Origin: Streptomyces sp. NBC_00370
GTDB lineage: Bacteria; Actinomycetota; Actinomycetes; Streptomycetales; Streptomycetaceae
Direction of reading: 5' to 3'
Assembly: GCF_036084755.1 (NCBI RefSeq)
Contig: NZ_CP107968.1
Location: 4,922,501-4,986,500, forward strand
DNA length: 64,000 nt
The position numbers and the translations under genes are program-made. Positions 45,331-53,132 of the stretch are shown here, piece by piece (positions within the stretch are counted from its first letter, which is position 1; every line of letters begins with the position of its first letter). Below the pieces are notes generated by a model. It had not been told where the DNA came from. It did not search any database and saw only the letters and a program-made list of their open reading frames with translations.

Positions 45331-45655
45331 GGGACTCCGTCCCTTGCGCGTATGGCAGGGTTTAGCACATTTTGACCAGCGTACTGCGGGCGGCGGCCGC
45401 TTGCCGGTCGGGGGCAGGCGGGCGGGGAATTCGTCACGTGGCACGACGCCGGCACTGCTCATTCGTGTGAGTAATGCGGCCCGGCAGTTTCGGTCCTCGG
45501 TAAGGGCGTTGCGGTCGCGTGGAGTTCGGCAAGGAACGCCTCACGGTCGTGATGGGCCGCTATGAAAAGGCGAATCGTGGAGCTGCGGACGAGTTTCTGT
45601 TTCGGCGTGCGCCGGCGCATCCGAAAATGTGCTCGGATGCGCCGCCCCAGCCACC
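45331..45655. other. Intergenic stretch with no convincing gene
   Basis: 325 bases between the DUF1330 start and the next minus-strand gene stop. I see only a hairpin at 45614-45643 and short frames with no ribosome site. It must also contain the promoter of the DUF1330-VOC operon. Confidence 0.5.
45614..45643 (-). terminator. Hairpin terminator
   Basis: GGCGCATCCG and CGGATGCGCC are perfect ten-base complements around a ten-base loop, 12 bases beyond the stop of the minus-strand gene at 45656. It probably ends that transcript. Confidence 0.65.
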
Positions 45656-45907
45656 TCACGCACCGGGGCCGGCGTCCTCGGCGGTCTTGCGGTCGGGGCA
45701 CTTCGGGTGGCCGCACTCGCACGGTGGCCAGTCCAGCGCCGACTTGGGCGCAAGCTCCGCCCCCTCGTCCTCGACCCAGGCACCAGGGGCTTTGCGGACG
45801 ACGAGGATGCCGTCCTGACCGAACTCCTCCGTCATCTCCGACAGCATCCTGCGGGCCTCGCTCGGGCCGTGAACAATGCTGGATTCGGGGGTCATTGATT
45901 CCGCCAT
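45656..45907 (-). CDS. Small protein with Cys cluster, unknown function
   Basis: An 83-residue acidic protein starting AESMTPESSIVHGPSEARRM with an alpha-helical start (ARRMLSEMTEEFGQD), a predicted strand pair (GILVVRKAPGAW) and a C-terminal CECGHPKCPDRK that could bind zinc. It is near the XRE/DUF397 pair on the opposite strand; such small proteins often accompany those pairs in streptomycetes. AAAGG lies ten bases before the ATG at 45907; a GTG at 45925 is possible. I do not recognise a family. Confidence 0.55.
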   Translation of the reverse strand: MAESMTPESSIVHGPSEARRMLSEMTEEFGQDGILVVRKAPGAWVEDEGAELAPKSALDWPPCECGHPKCPDRKTAEDAGPGA

Positions 45908-46034
45908 GGGTCGGGTACCTTTCACCGGGTCACGTGCTCTTCACGCTTTTCTCTCTCCACCATCGGCCCAACCGCGTACCGTGAGAAGCGTTTTGAGTCC
46001 CGAGCCCATCCATGGGAGCTTTGGAGGCAGTGTT

Positions 46035-46865
46035 ATGGCCCGCCCTTCGCGCGAATTAACCCCCGACCTGTCAGCCCGACACTTGTTCGGTGCGAAGATG
46101 CGGGTCTTCAGGGAACGGCACGGAATGACGCTGGAGTCGTTGGCGTCCGTCGTGCACATGAGTAAGAGTCATCTGTCGCGCATCGAGATCGCCGACTACG
46201 TGCCACCGCCGGGGCTGGCGGCCCAGTTGGACGCCTGCTTCGGGACGGACGGGATCTTCCAGGAGCTGTACGCGCTGGCTCGGAAGGAGATCCATCCGGA
46301 CAGGTACCGGCGCCGAATGGAGCTTGAGGCTCGGGCCCGGACCATTGACCAGTACGCCGGGCAGATCGTTCCTGGGCTGGTGCAGACGGAGGCGTACGCC
46401 CGGGACATCTTCCGCGAGACCTATCCGCAGGCCACTGAGGACAAGATCGAGGAGCTGGTGGTCGCTCGCATGAGCCGTCAGTTGCTGCTCAACGGCACCC
46501 CGGCGTTGGATCTGTTCATGATCCTTGACGAGGCAGTGATCCGGCGGCCCGTCGGAGGTTCGGACGCGATGAGAGCGCAGCTCGCCCGTCTGATAGATCT
46601 CTCGAACGGCCCCAACACCACCGTGCAGGTGCTCCCGTTTTCCCACGGGGCGCATGCGCTTATGGGCGGCTCGTTGACGCTAATGACTCTGGACGACAAA
46701 CAGGTTGTGTCCTACGAGGAGAGCATTGGCACCGGCACGCTGCTTGAAGACCCGGAAAGCGTCAGGGCCCATTGTCGGGCCTACCATCTGATGAGGGCCT
46801 ACGCCCTGCCGCCCCGCGACTCGGCGGCACTCATCCGATCGGTCATGGAGGCACTACCGACATGA
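46035..46865 (+). CDS. XRE-family regulator with DUF5753 domain
   Basis: A 276-residue regulator. The Xre helix-turn-helix covers about 20-55 (RVFRERHGMTLESLASVVHM then SKSHLSRIE), followed by the DUF5753 domain (IDQYAGQIVPGLVQTEAYAR; TVQVLPFSHGAHALMGGS; VSYEESIGTGTLLEDPESV). These partner a DUF397 protein encoded directly downstream. Members such as BldB-partner proteins act in development and antibiotic control. The start has GGAGG seven bases ahead and its stop overlaps the DUF397 start as ATGA. Confidence 0.92.
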   Translation: MARPSRELTPDLSARHLFGAKMRVFRERHGMTLESLASVVHMSKSHLSRIEIADYVPPPGLAAQLDACFGTDGIFQELYALARKEIHPDRYRRRMELEARARTIDQYAGQIVPGLVQTEAYARDIFRETYPQATEDKIEELVVARMSRQLLLNGTPALDLFMILDEAVIRRPVGGSDAMRAQLARLIDLSNGPNTTVQVLPFSHGAHALMGGSLTLMTLDDKQVVSYEESIGTGTLLEDPESVRAHCRAYHLMRAYALPPRDSAALIRSVMEALPT

Positions 46866-47083
46866 GCACCACCCTGGACCTCTCCCTCGCGGAGTGGGTC
46901 AAGTCCACCTACAGCAACGGCAATGGTGGCGACTGTGTGGAGTGGGCGCCGAAGATCGCCGCGTTCGGTGTCGTACCCGTACGGGACAGCAAGGTCCCCG
47001 CAGGTCCGGTCCTCTTCGTCAACGCCGACGGTTGGGCCGCGTTCGTCCACGCTCTGAACGACGAGGGTTTTCCCATAGCCTGA
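46862..47083 (+). CDS. DUF397 protein
   Basis: A 73-residue protein: WVKSTYSNGNGGDCVEWAP then VPVRDSKVPAGPVL and WAAFV, the full DUF397 signature. It overlaps the XRE gene by four bases. DUF397 proteins bind and modulate the neighbouring XRE regulator as toxin-antitoxin-like pairs. A strong terminator follows ten bases after the stop. Confidence 0.92.
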   Translation: MSTTLDLSLAEWVKSTYSNGNGGDCVEWAPKIAAFGVVPVRDSKVPAGPVLFVNADGWAAFVHALNDEGFPIA

Positions 47084-47092
47084 GCCACAACA

Positions 47093-47135
47093 ACGGACGG
47101 CCGGAACCTGCCTGGTGCAGGGTCCGGCCGTCCGT
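47093..47135 (+). terminator. Terminator after the first DUF397 gene
   Basis: An 18-base stem (47093-47110 with 47118-47135, one mismatch) around CCTGGTG, followed by TCTTA. It separates the XRE/DUF397 operon from the second DUF397 gene that begins five bases beyond the stem. Confidence 0.88.
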
Positions 47136-47139
47136 TCTT

Positions 47140-47337
47140 ATGGGCTGCATGTGGATCAAATCCAGTTACAGCAACGGCGGCGGCGGCGACTGCCTTGAGT
47201 GGGACCCGACCTCCGCCGCCGCGTCCGGCGTCGTCCCCGTACGCGACAGCAAGCGCCCCGCCGGGCCCGTCCTTCGCCTCAAGACCGCGAGCTGGTCCGC
47301 GTTCGTTCAAGGGGTGAACGACTTGGCCCGGCCTTGA
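47140..47337 (+). CDS. Second DUF397 protein
   Basis: A 65-residue protein of the same family: MWIKSSYSNGGGGDCLEWDP, VPVRDSKRPAGPVL and WSAFVQGVND. ATG at 47140 or 47149. There is no ribosome site: the bases before the start are the right arm of a terminator hairpin. It has no XRE gene of its own. It may be a duplicated partner of the same regulator or a poorly expressed remnant; the reading frame is intact. Confidence 0.8.
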   Translation: MGCMWIKSSYSNGGGGDCLEWDPTSAAASGVVPVRDSKRPAGPVLRLKTASWSAFVQGVNDLARP

Positions 47338-47453
47338 ACATTCCGCTGCCCCACGTATGGCGACGGCCTGTTGGGATGGCATCAACTCCCTTAGGAACGG
47401 GGGAGGTTGCCATTCCGCATGCTTGACCACATGTGAAGGATGTAGCTGACACC

Positions 47454-47909
47454 ATGCGCATCAACAGAACGGCCGCAGTCGCCGTAGCGGCGATCGGACT
47501 TGTCGGGACGGGGCTGGCCATGGCGCCCGTCGCGTCCGCCGCACCGAGCAAACCCGCCGCAGCAGCCAAGCCCGCCGTCGTGCCGCCCGGTCACGACTGC
47601 ACCGCGGGCTGGGTCTGCCTCTACTACAACTCCTCGGCGTACGGCTGGGGGGCCGTCTTCGCCACCGCCGCGCCGATCGCGGACTACCAGAACTGGCAGT
47701 TCTACGCGGGCAAGAACGGCAGCGCCGGCGCGGGCCTGAGCGTGAAGAACCACGCCGCTGCCGTGGACAGTTGGGGCAACTCGACGTTCCGCATCTACTA
47801 CAACCGCAACTACAACTGCTCCGTGGCCTGCCAGGACATCCCCGCGCAGGGCAGCGCGGACCTGAACTCCTCGCTCAAGAACAACAACGCGTCCGGCAAG
47901 TTCCTGTGA
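47454..47909 (+). CDS. Secreted peptidase inhibitor family I36-like protein
   Basis: A 151-residue exported protein. The signal peptide (RINRTAAVAVAAIGLVGTGL) ends at an ASA site near residue 30. The mature part has an Ala/Pro linker and a beta-rich domain with four Cys (GHDCTAGWVCLYYN and YNCSVACQD) expected to form two disulfides, the pattern of the peptidase inhibitor I36 domain (SMI-like). The ATG at 47454 is taken; a GTG at 47433 would add seven residues before the signal peptide. A perfect 12-base hairpin follows. Confidence 0.82.
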   Translation: MRINRTAAVAVAAIGLVGTGLAMAPVASAAPSKPAAAAKPAVVPPGHDCTAGWVCLYYNSSAYGWGAVFATAAPIADYQNWQFYAGKNGSAGAGLSVKNHAAAVDSWGNSTFRIYYNRNYNCSVACQDIPAQGSADLNSSLKNNNASGKFL

Positions 47910-47916
47910 TGCGCGG

Positions 47917-47944
47917 GCCGGGGAGGGCAGCCGCCCTCCCCGGC
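47917..47944 (+). terminator. Terminator after the I36-like gene
   Basis: GCCGGGGAGGGC and its perfect complement pair around AGCC, seven bases past the stop codon. Confidence 0.85.
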
Positions 47945-47979
47945 TCCGTTCCTCCGTTCACCTCAAGGAACCGGGACTC

Positions 47980-48987
47980 ATGACCGTGCGTCGCCTGCCC
48001 GCCCTGTTCGCCCTCGGGTGTGCCGTCCTCCTGCTGCCGGGGTGCTCCTCCTCGTCCCCTTCGGCGTCCCCTTCGGCGTCGCCCTCGTCCTCGTCATCCA
48101 CAGGCGCCTCACCACAGGCGCTGGACGGCCTGTCGGGCGTCCCGGTGCTCACCGACGCCAACCACCGGGCCATGCCGCTGGATCCGTACCTGCTCAACCC
48201 GAAGCAGTTCCAGACGATCAGCCAGGCCTCCGCGACCCTGGTCTCCCGGTGTATGCGACGGCTGCGCTTCGACTACGCCCCGCCTGCGCAGAGCGGCGAT
48301 ACCACCGGCATCGGCGCCGACGCGCCCACCACCCGCATGGACGGCTATTTCGGGTTCCAGACCATGGCGCACGCGAAGACCTTCGGCTATCACCCCGAGG
48401 GCGCGTCTCCGCAGGCCGGAGCCCAGGCCGGAGCGGCAGCCGGAGGTCAGGCCCCTTCGCTGACGGCCGGCGAGAACACCGCACTGACCGGTACGGCCGA
48501 CCCGAAGCGCAAGAACGGCCCCGGCGGCATGACGCTCAACGGCCGCACCGTCCCGGATCACGGCTGCGTCGGTGAGGCGAACCGGATCCTGACCGGCAGC
48601 GTCACGGGCAGCGCGGGTAACCCCGACTTCGTCGTGTCACTCAAGTTCGACACGCTGGCCAAGGGGCAGCGGGACCCGCGGACCCGCGCGGTGTTCGCCT
48701 CCTGGGCGGACTGCATGCAGCGCAAGGGCCACCCGTACGCCGACCCGCTCGCGGCCTCGGGCGACGCCCGCTGGTCCTCGGGACCTGCCCCGACCGCCGA
48801 GGAACTGCGGGTGGCGGTGGCCGATCAGGAGTGCCGTCACGACGCCAACGTCGTCGGCGTGTGGTTCACGGCCGATTTCGGCTACCAGCAGGCGGCCGTG
48901 AAGCAGTACGGCGCGCGTCTGGACGGCGTACGCCGGGCGATGACGGACCATCTCGCTGCGGCGCGGAAGGCGCTCGCCGGTTCGTAG
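47980..48987 (+). CDS. Lipoprotein of unknown function
   Basis: A 335-residue exported lipoprotein: RRLPALFALGCAVLLLPGCSS has a lipobox LPGC, followed by a Ser-rich linker. The mature domain has four Cys (SRCMRRLRF, DHGCVGEANR, WADCMQRKG, QECRHD), probably two disulfides. No enzyme motif is seen. It lies 70 bases downstream of the inhibitor-like gene and past its terminator, so it has its own promoter or uses read-through. Confidence 0.75.
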   Translation: MTVRRLPALFALGCAVLLLPGCSSSSPSASPSASPSSSSSTGASPQALDGLSGVPVLTDANHRAMPLDPYLLNPKQFQTISQASATLVSRCMRRLRFDYAPPAQSGDTTGIGADAPTTRMDGYFGFQTMAHAKTFGYHPEGASPQAGAQAGAAAGGQAPSLTAGENTALTGTADPKRKNGPGGMTLNGRTVPDHGCVGEANRILTGSVTGSAGNPDFVVSLKFDTLAKGQRDPRTRAVFASWADCMQRKGHPYADPLAASGDARWSSGPAPTAEELRVAVADQECRHDANVVGVWFTADFGYQQAAVKQYGARLDGVRRAMTDHLAAARKALAGS

Positions 48988-48994
48988 CGGGCTG

Positions 48995-49018
48995 GGCCCT
49001 GTCCGGTCGGACAGGGCC
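48995..49018. terminator. Terminator between lipoprotein and cbiD
   Basis: GGCCCTGTCCG and CGGACAGGGCC pair perfectly around two bases between two convergent genes; it abuts the cbiD stop codon and can serve both. Confidence 0.8.
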
Positions 49019-50136
49019 TAGGCGGGGTCGCTGCGGCCCACCATCGCGCCCGCTCGGTCGATGCAGATGACGTCGACCGTCACCGGCGCCCCGCGCAGGA
49101 CCCGTAGCGCTTCCTCGCGGGCCTTCAGCGCGACCGCGTCACCCAGGGGGACCCCTGCCGACTGGCAGAGGCGCAGCGCGGCCAGGCCGGTGTTGGCTTC
49201 CGCCACCTGCGCCGCCAGCTCGGCCGAGGCGCCCGCCGCCACCGCCAGCTCCGCGAGGAAGGCTTTGTCGACCTGGGAGCGGGCCGAGTGCAGGTCCAGA
49301 TGGCCCGCCGCCAGCTTGGAGAGCTTGGCGAAGCCGCCGCAGATCGTCAGCCGGTCGACCGGATGGCGGCGGATGTACTTGAGCACCGCGCCCGCGAAGT
49401 CGCCCATGTCGAGCAGCGCCAGCTCCGGGAGGTCATAGGCCGCGCGGACCGTCTTCTCCGACGTGGAGCCCGTACAGCCCGCGACATGCGTCAGGCCCGC
49501 CGCGCGTGCCACGTCCACGCCACGGCGGATCGAGTCGATCCAGGCCGAGCAGGAGTACGGGACGACGATGCCCGTGGTGCCGAGGATCGACAGGCCGCCG
49601 AGGATGCCCAGCCGCGGGTTCCACGTGGAGCGGGCGATCTCCTCGCCGTCGTCCACGGAGACCGTCACCTCCACGTCACCCGTCCCGCCGTGCCGGGCCG
49701 CCACCGCTTCGATGTGTTCGCGGATAAGGCGGCGCGGTACGGGGTTGATGGCGGGTTCGCCGACGTCCAGCGGCAGACCGGGCAGGGTGACCGTCCCGAC
49801 GCCGGGGCCCGCGCGGAAGACGACGCCCGCGCCGGGGCGCAGCTGCCGTACCGTCGCGCGGATCAGCGCGCCGTGCGTGACGTCCGGGTCGTCGCCCGCG
49901 TCCTTGATCACCCCGGCCGTCGCCTGCCCGGCGGTGCGCTCCTCCGTCGCGAGGGCGAAGGACGGGGTATGGCCCTTGGGCAGGGTGATGCTGACCGGGT
50001 CCGGGAAATCGCCGGTCAGGAGGGCGGTGTACGCGGCGGTCGCCGCCGCCGTCGCGCACGCGCCGGTGGTCCAGCCGGCCCGCAGTCCGGTGTGTTCGAG
50101 TTGGGCCGCGCGCCCACCCCTGGCAGGCTCAGTCAT
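49018..50136 (-). CDS. cbiD: Cobalt-precorrin-5B C1-methyltransferase
   Basis: A 372-residue enzyme that methylates C1 of the corrin ring, replacing CobF. The N-terminal signature is GWTTGACATAAATAAY, with LPKGHTPSF, VKDAGDDPDVTHG-like (IKDAGDDPDVTHG), the GTTGIVVPYSCSAW block and the TICGGFAKLSKLA block. It faces cobK (divergent, 38 bases) and converges on the lipoprotein gene. CbiD is normally tied to the anaerobic pathway, yet CobG and CobN are present. Confidence 0.95.
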   Translation of the reverse strand: MTEPARGGRAAQLEHTGLRAGWTTGACATAAATAAYTALLTGDFPDPVSITLPKGHTPSFALATEERTAGQATAGVIKDAGDDPDVTHGALIRATVRQLRPGAGVVFRAGPGVGTVTLPGLPLDVGEPAINPVPRRLIREHIEAVAARHGGTGDVEVTVSVDDGEEIARSTWNPRLGILGGLSILGTTGIVVPYSCSAWIDSIRRGVDVARAAGLTHVAGCTGSTSEKTVRAAYDLPELALLDMGDFAGAVLKYIRRHPVDRLTICGGFAKLSKLAAGHLDLHSARSQVDKAFLAELAVAAGASAELAAQVAEANTGLAALRLCQSAGVPLGDAVALKAREEALRVLRGAPVTVDVICIDRAGAMVGRSDPA

Positions 50137-50174
50137 GGCACGACCCGTGCGGGCCGCGGGCGAAGGGGGAACAC

Positions 50175-50948
50175 GTGAAGGGATTGCCGGTGCTCCATGT
50201 GTTGATCCTCGGCGGTACGACCGAGGCGCGCGCCCTCGCCGGGCTCCTGCACGGGCGGCCGGAGCTGCGCGTCACGACGTCGCTGGCCGGGCGGGTCGCC
50301 CGGCCCGTACCGCCGCCGGGCGAGGTGCGGATCGGCGGGTTCGGCGGGGTGACAGGGCTCGCCGACTGGCTGCGTGAGCACCGTGTGGACGCGCTCATCG
50401 ACGCCACCCATCCTTTCGCCGAGATCATCAGCTTCAACGCGGCCCGTGCGGCCACCGCCGACCATGTTCCCCTGCTGGCCCTGCGCCGGCCGTCCTGGGT
50501 CCCGGCCGAGGGCGACGACTGGCACCCGGTCGGCTCATTGGACGAGGCGGCGGAAGCGCTGCCCGGCCTCGGGGCGCGGCGGGTCTTTCTCACGACCGGC
50601 CGAACGGGGCTGGCCGCCTTCGCCGGCCTGGACGACGTGTGGTTCCTCGCCCGGTCCGTGGACCCGCCCGAGCCGCCGCACCCGGCCCGTATGAAGCCGC
50701 TGCTCGACCGGGGGCCCTTCACGCTCGACGGGGAGCGGAAGCTGCTGCGGCGGCACAAGATCGACGTCGTGGTGACGAAGGACAGCGGCGGCGCCGCCAC
50801 GGCCCCGAAGCTCGCCGCCGCCCGGGAGGCCGGGCTGCCGGTCGTCGTCGTGCGGCGGCCCGCCATGCCGGCGGGGGTGGCGGTGGTGTCGACGGCGGAC
50901 GAGGCGGCGGCGTGGCTGGAGCAGCTGTCGGTGCGGCTGGGGGAGTGA
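50175..50948 (+). CDS. cobK: Precorrin-6A reductase
   Basis: A 257-residue NADPH-dependent reductase reducing the macrocycle at C18-C19. Conserved segments are LILGGTTEARALA (nucleotide binding), LIDATHPFAE and VVTKDSGGAAT near the C-terminus. GTG start at 50175. It stands in opposite orientation to all other cobalamin genes around it, with the cobIJ stop ten bases beyond its own. Confidence 0.94.
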   Translation: MKGLPVLHVLILGGTTEARALAGLLHGRPELRVTTSLAGRVARPVPPPGEVRIGGFGGVTGLADWLREHRVDALIDATHPFAEIISFNAARAATADHVPLLALRRPSWVPAEGDDWHPVGSLDEAAEALPGLGARRVFLTTGRTGLAAFAGLDDVWFLARSVDPPEPPHPARMKPLLDRGPFTLDGERKLLRRHKIDVVVTKDSGGAATAPKLAAAREAGLPVVVVRRPAMPAGVAVVSTADEAAAWLEQLSVRLGE

Positions 50949-50958
50949 CGGACGGGAT

Positions 50959-52482
50959 CTACCGTTCCGGATAGCGGCGGGGCGTCCACACGACCTGGTC
51001 GCCGTCGCCTCCCTTGCCGTCGCCGCGTCGTACCGTCACCGTCTGGGACGAGCCCACCAGCAGGATCGTCCGCATGTCGACCTGTGCCGGATCGAGGTCG
51101 GCGAGCCGGACGATCCGTACCCGCTCCTCCGGACCGCCCACGTCGCGCGCCAGCACCACCGGGGTGTCGGGGGCGCGGTGTTCGAGCAGCAGCTCGCGTG
51201 CCTTGCCGACCTGCCAGGTGCGGCTGCGGGAGCCCGGGTTGTAGAGGGCGAGGACGAGATCGGCTGCCGCTGCCGCGTGCAGCCGCTCCGCGATGACCTC
51301 CCACGGCTTGAGCCGGTCGGAGAGCGAGATGACCGCGTAGTCGTGGCCCAGCGGGGCGCCCACCCGGGAGGCGGCGGCGTTGGCCGCCGTCAGGCCCGGC
51401 AGGATCCGTACGGGCACGTCGCGGTACGCGTCGGTCGAGGCGACCTCCAGGACCGCCGTGGCCATGGCGAAGACGCCCGGATCGCCCGAGGAGACGACCG
51501 CCACGCGCCGGCCGCGCTTCGCGAGGTCCAGGGCGAACTCGGCGCGCTCCGACTCGACCTTGTTGTCGGACGGGTGGCGCCGCTGGCCCGCCCGTACCGG
51601 TACCCGGTCGAGATACGTCGTGTAGCCGACCAGATCCTCGGCCGCCGCCAGCTCGCCGCGCGCCTCGGGCGTCAGCCACATCGGGCCTGCGGGGCCGGTG
51701 CCGATGACGACGACCTCGCCGCGTTCGCGGTTTTGTCTTGGTGCCGCGTCGACCCGGCTGGGCAGGACGGCGACGGCGAAGTACGGCACGGAGTCCGGGT
51801 CGGCGTCGGCGAGGGGCAGGGTGCGTTCGCCGCTCATCGTGGCGCGCTCGACGTACTGGGCGTCGGGGAGCCGGCCCGCGCGTTCGATGGCGCGCCGCAC
51901 GGCGGGGAAGGTGCGGCCGAGCTTCATCACCACCGCCGAGTCGGCCGACGCGAGGCGGGCCGTCAGCTCCTCCTCGGGCAGGGTGCCCGGCAAGACCGTC
52001 AGCACCTCCTCGCCCTCGACCAGCGGCGTACCGAGCCGGGCCGCAGCGGCGCTCACGGACGTGACGCCCGGGACGACCTCGGTGGGATACCGGTCGGCGA
52101 GCCGCTTGTGCATGTGCATGTACGAGCCATAGAAGAGCGGATCGCCCTCGGCGATCACGGCGACCGTGCGGCCCGCGTCCAGATGCGCGGCGAGCCGGGC
52201 GGCGGACTCGGCGTAGAAGTCCTCCATGGCGCCCTGGTAGCCGCCGGGGTGGTCGGTCGTCCCGGTGGTGACCGGGTAGACCAGCCGCTCCTCGACGTGG
52301 TCGGGGCGCAGGTGTTCGGCGGCGATGGAGCGGGCGATGGACCGGCCGTGCTGGGCGCAGTGGTACGCGACGACGTCGGCCTCGGCGATGACCTGGACGG
52401 CGCGGACGGTCATGAGGGAGGGGTCGCCGGGGCCGAGGCCCACGCCGTACAGCCTGCCGGTTCCTGCGGTGTTCTCGGTCAC
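50959..52482 (-). CDS. cobIJ: Precorrin-2 C20-methyltransferase / precorrin-3B C17-methyltransferase fusion
   Basis: A 507-residue fusion. Residues 1-250 are CobI (RLYGVGLGPGDPSLMTVRA; VAVIAEGDPLFYGSY), methylating C20. From about 258 the CobJ half begins (VVVIGTGPAGPMWLTPEA; VAVVSSGDPGVFAMA; LYNPGSRSRTWQV), methylating C17 with ring contraction. The GTG at 52482 overlaps the cobH stop by one base (TAGTG). Both methylase signatures are intact. Confidence 0.95.
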   Translation of the reverse strand: MTENTAGTGRLYGVGLGPGDPSLMTVRAVQVIAEADVVAYHCAQHGRSIARSIAAEHLRPDHVEERLVYPVTTGTTDHPGGYQGAMEDFYAESAARLAAHLDAGRTVAVIAEGDPLFYGSYMHMHKRLADRYPTEVVPGVTSVSAAAARLGTPLVEGEEVLTVLPGTLPEEELTARLASADSAVVMKLGRTFPAVRRAIERAGRLPDAQYVERATMSGERTLPLADADPDSVPYFAVAVLPSRVDAAPRQNRERGEVVVIGTGPAGPMWLTPEARGELAAAEDLVGYTTYLDRVPVRAGQRRHPSDNKVESERAEFALDLAKRGRRVAVVSSGDPGVFAMATAVLEVASTDAYRDVPVRILPGLTAANAAASRVGAPLGHDYAVISLSDRLKPWEVIAERLHAAAAADLVLALYNPGSRSRTWQVGKARELLLEHRAPDTPVVLARDVGGPEERVRIVRLADLDPAQVDMRTILLVGSSQTVTVRRGDGKGGDGDQVVWTPRRYPER

Positions 52483-53132
52483 TACTCTTCCTCGCTCGCG
52501 ATCGCGTTGATGGCCGCCGCCGCTATCGCGCTGCCGCCGCGCCTGCCCCGTACGACGAGGTGTTCCAGACCCGAGGGGTGCGCGGCGAGCGCGTCCTTCG
52601 ACTCGGCGGCGCCGATGAAACCGACCGGGACGCCGATGACGGCGGCCGGGCGGGGTGCGCCGTCCTCGATCATCTCCAGCAGCCGGAACAGCGAGGTCGG
52701 CGCGTTGCCCACGGCGATCACCGCGCCGCCCATCCGCTCCCGCCACAGCTCCATGGCCGCCGCGCTGCGCGTCGTGCCCAGCTCGGCGGCGAGGGCGGGG
52801 ACGGACGGGTCGGACAGGGTGCAGACGACGTCGTTGCCGGCGGGCAGCCGCTTGCGGGTGACGCCGCTGGCGACCATCGAGACGTCGCACAGGATCGGCG
52901 CGCCGGCCCGCAGCGCCTCGCGGGCGCGGGCCACCACGCCGGTGGTGAAGCCGAGGTCCGCGACCAGGTCGACCATGCCGCAGGCGTGGATCATCCGGAC
53001 GGCGACCTGCGCGACATCGGCGGGGAGTCCGGTCAGGTCCGCCTCGGCGCGGATCGTGGCGAACGAGCGGCGGTAGATCGCCGCGCCGTCCTTCTCGTAG
53101 TCGAACGCTGTGGACACAGGGGTCTCGCTCAT
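52482..53132 (-). CDS. cobH: Precorrin-8X methylmutase
   Basis: A 216-residue enzyme moving the C11 methyl to C12 to give hydrogenobyrinate. The catalytic His is H49 in RMIHACGMVD. Other family blocks are ILCDVSMVASGV, GNAPTSLFRLLE and PVGFIGAAESK. The start is ATG 53132, overlapping the cobG stop (ATGA); an in-frame ATG at 53147 lies inside cobG. Confidence 0.95.
   Translation of the reverse strand: MSETPVSTAFDYEKDGAAIYRRSFATIRAEADLTGLPADVAQVAVRMIHACGMVDLVADLGFTTGVVARAREALRAGAPILCDVSMVASGVTRKRLPAGNDVVCTLSDPSVPALAAELGTTRSAAAMELWRERMGGAVIAVGNAPTSLFRLLEMIEDGAPRPAAVIGVPVGFIGAAESKDALAAHPSGLEHLVVRGRRGGSAIAAAAINAIASEEE

Noticed and set aside
45459..45620. A 53-residue minus-strand frame downstream of the Cys-motif gene
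   Set aside because: Its start lies inside a perfect hairpin that looks like the terminator of the upstream gene, and there is no ribosome site.
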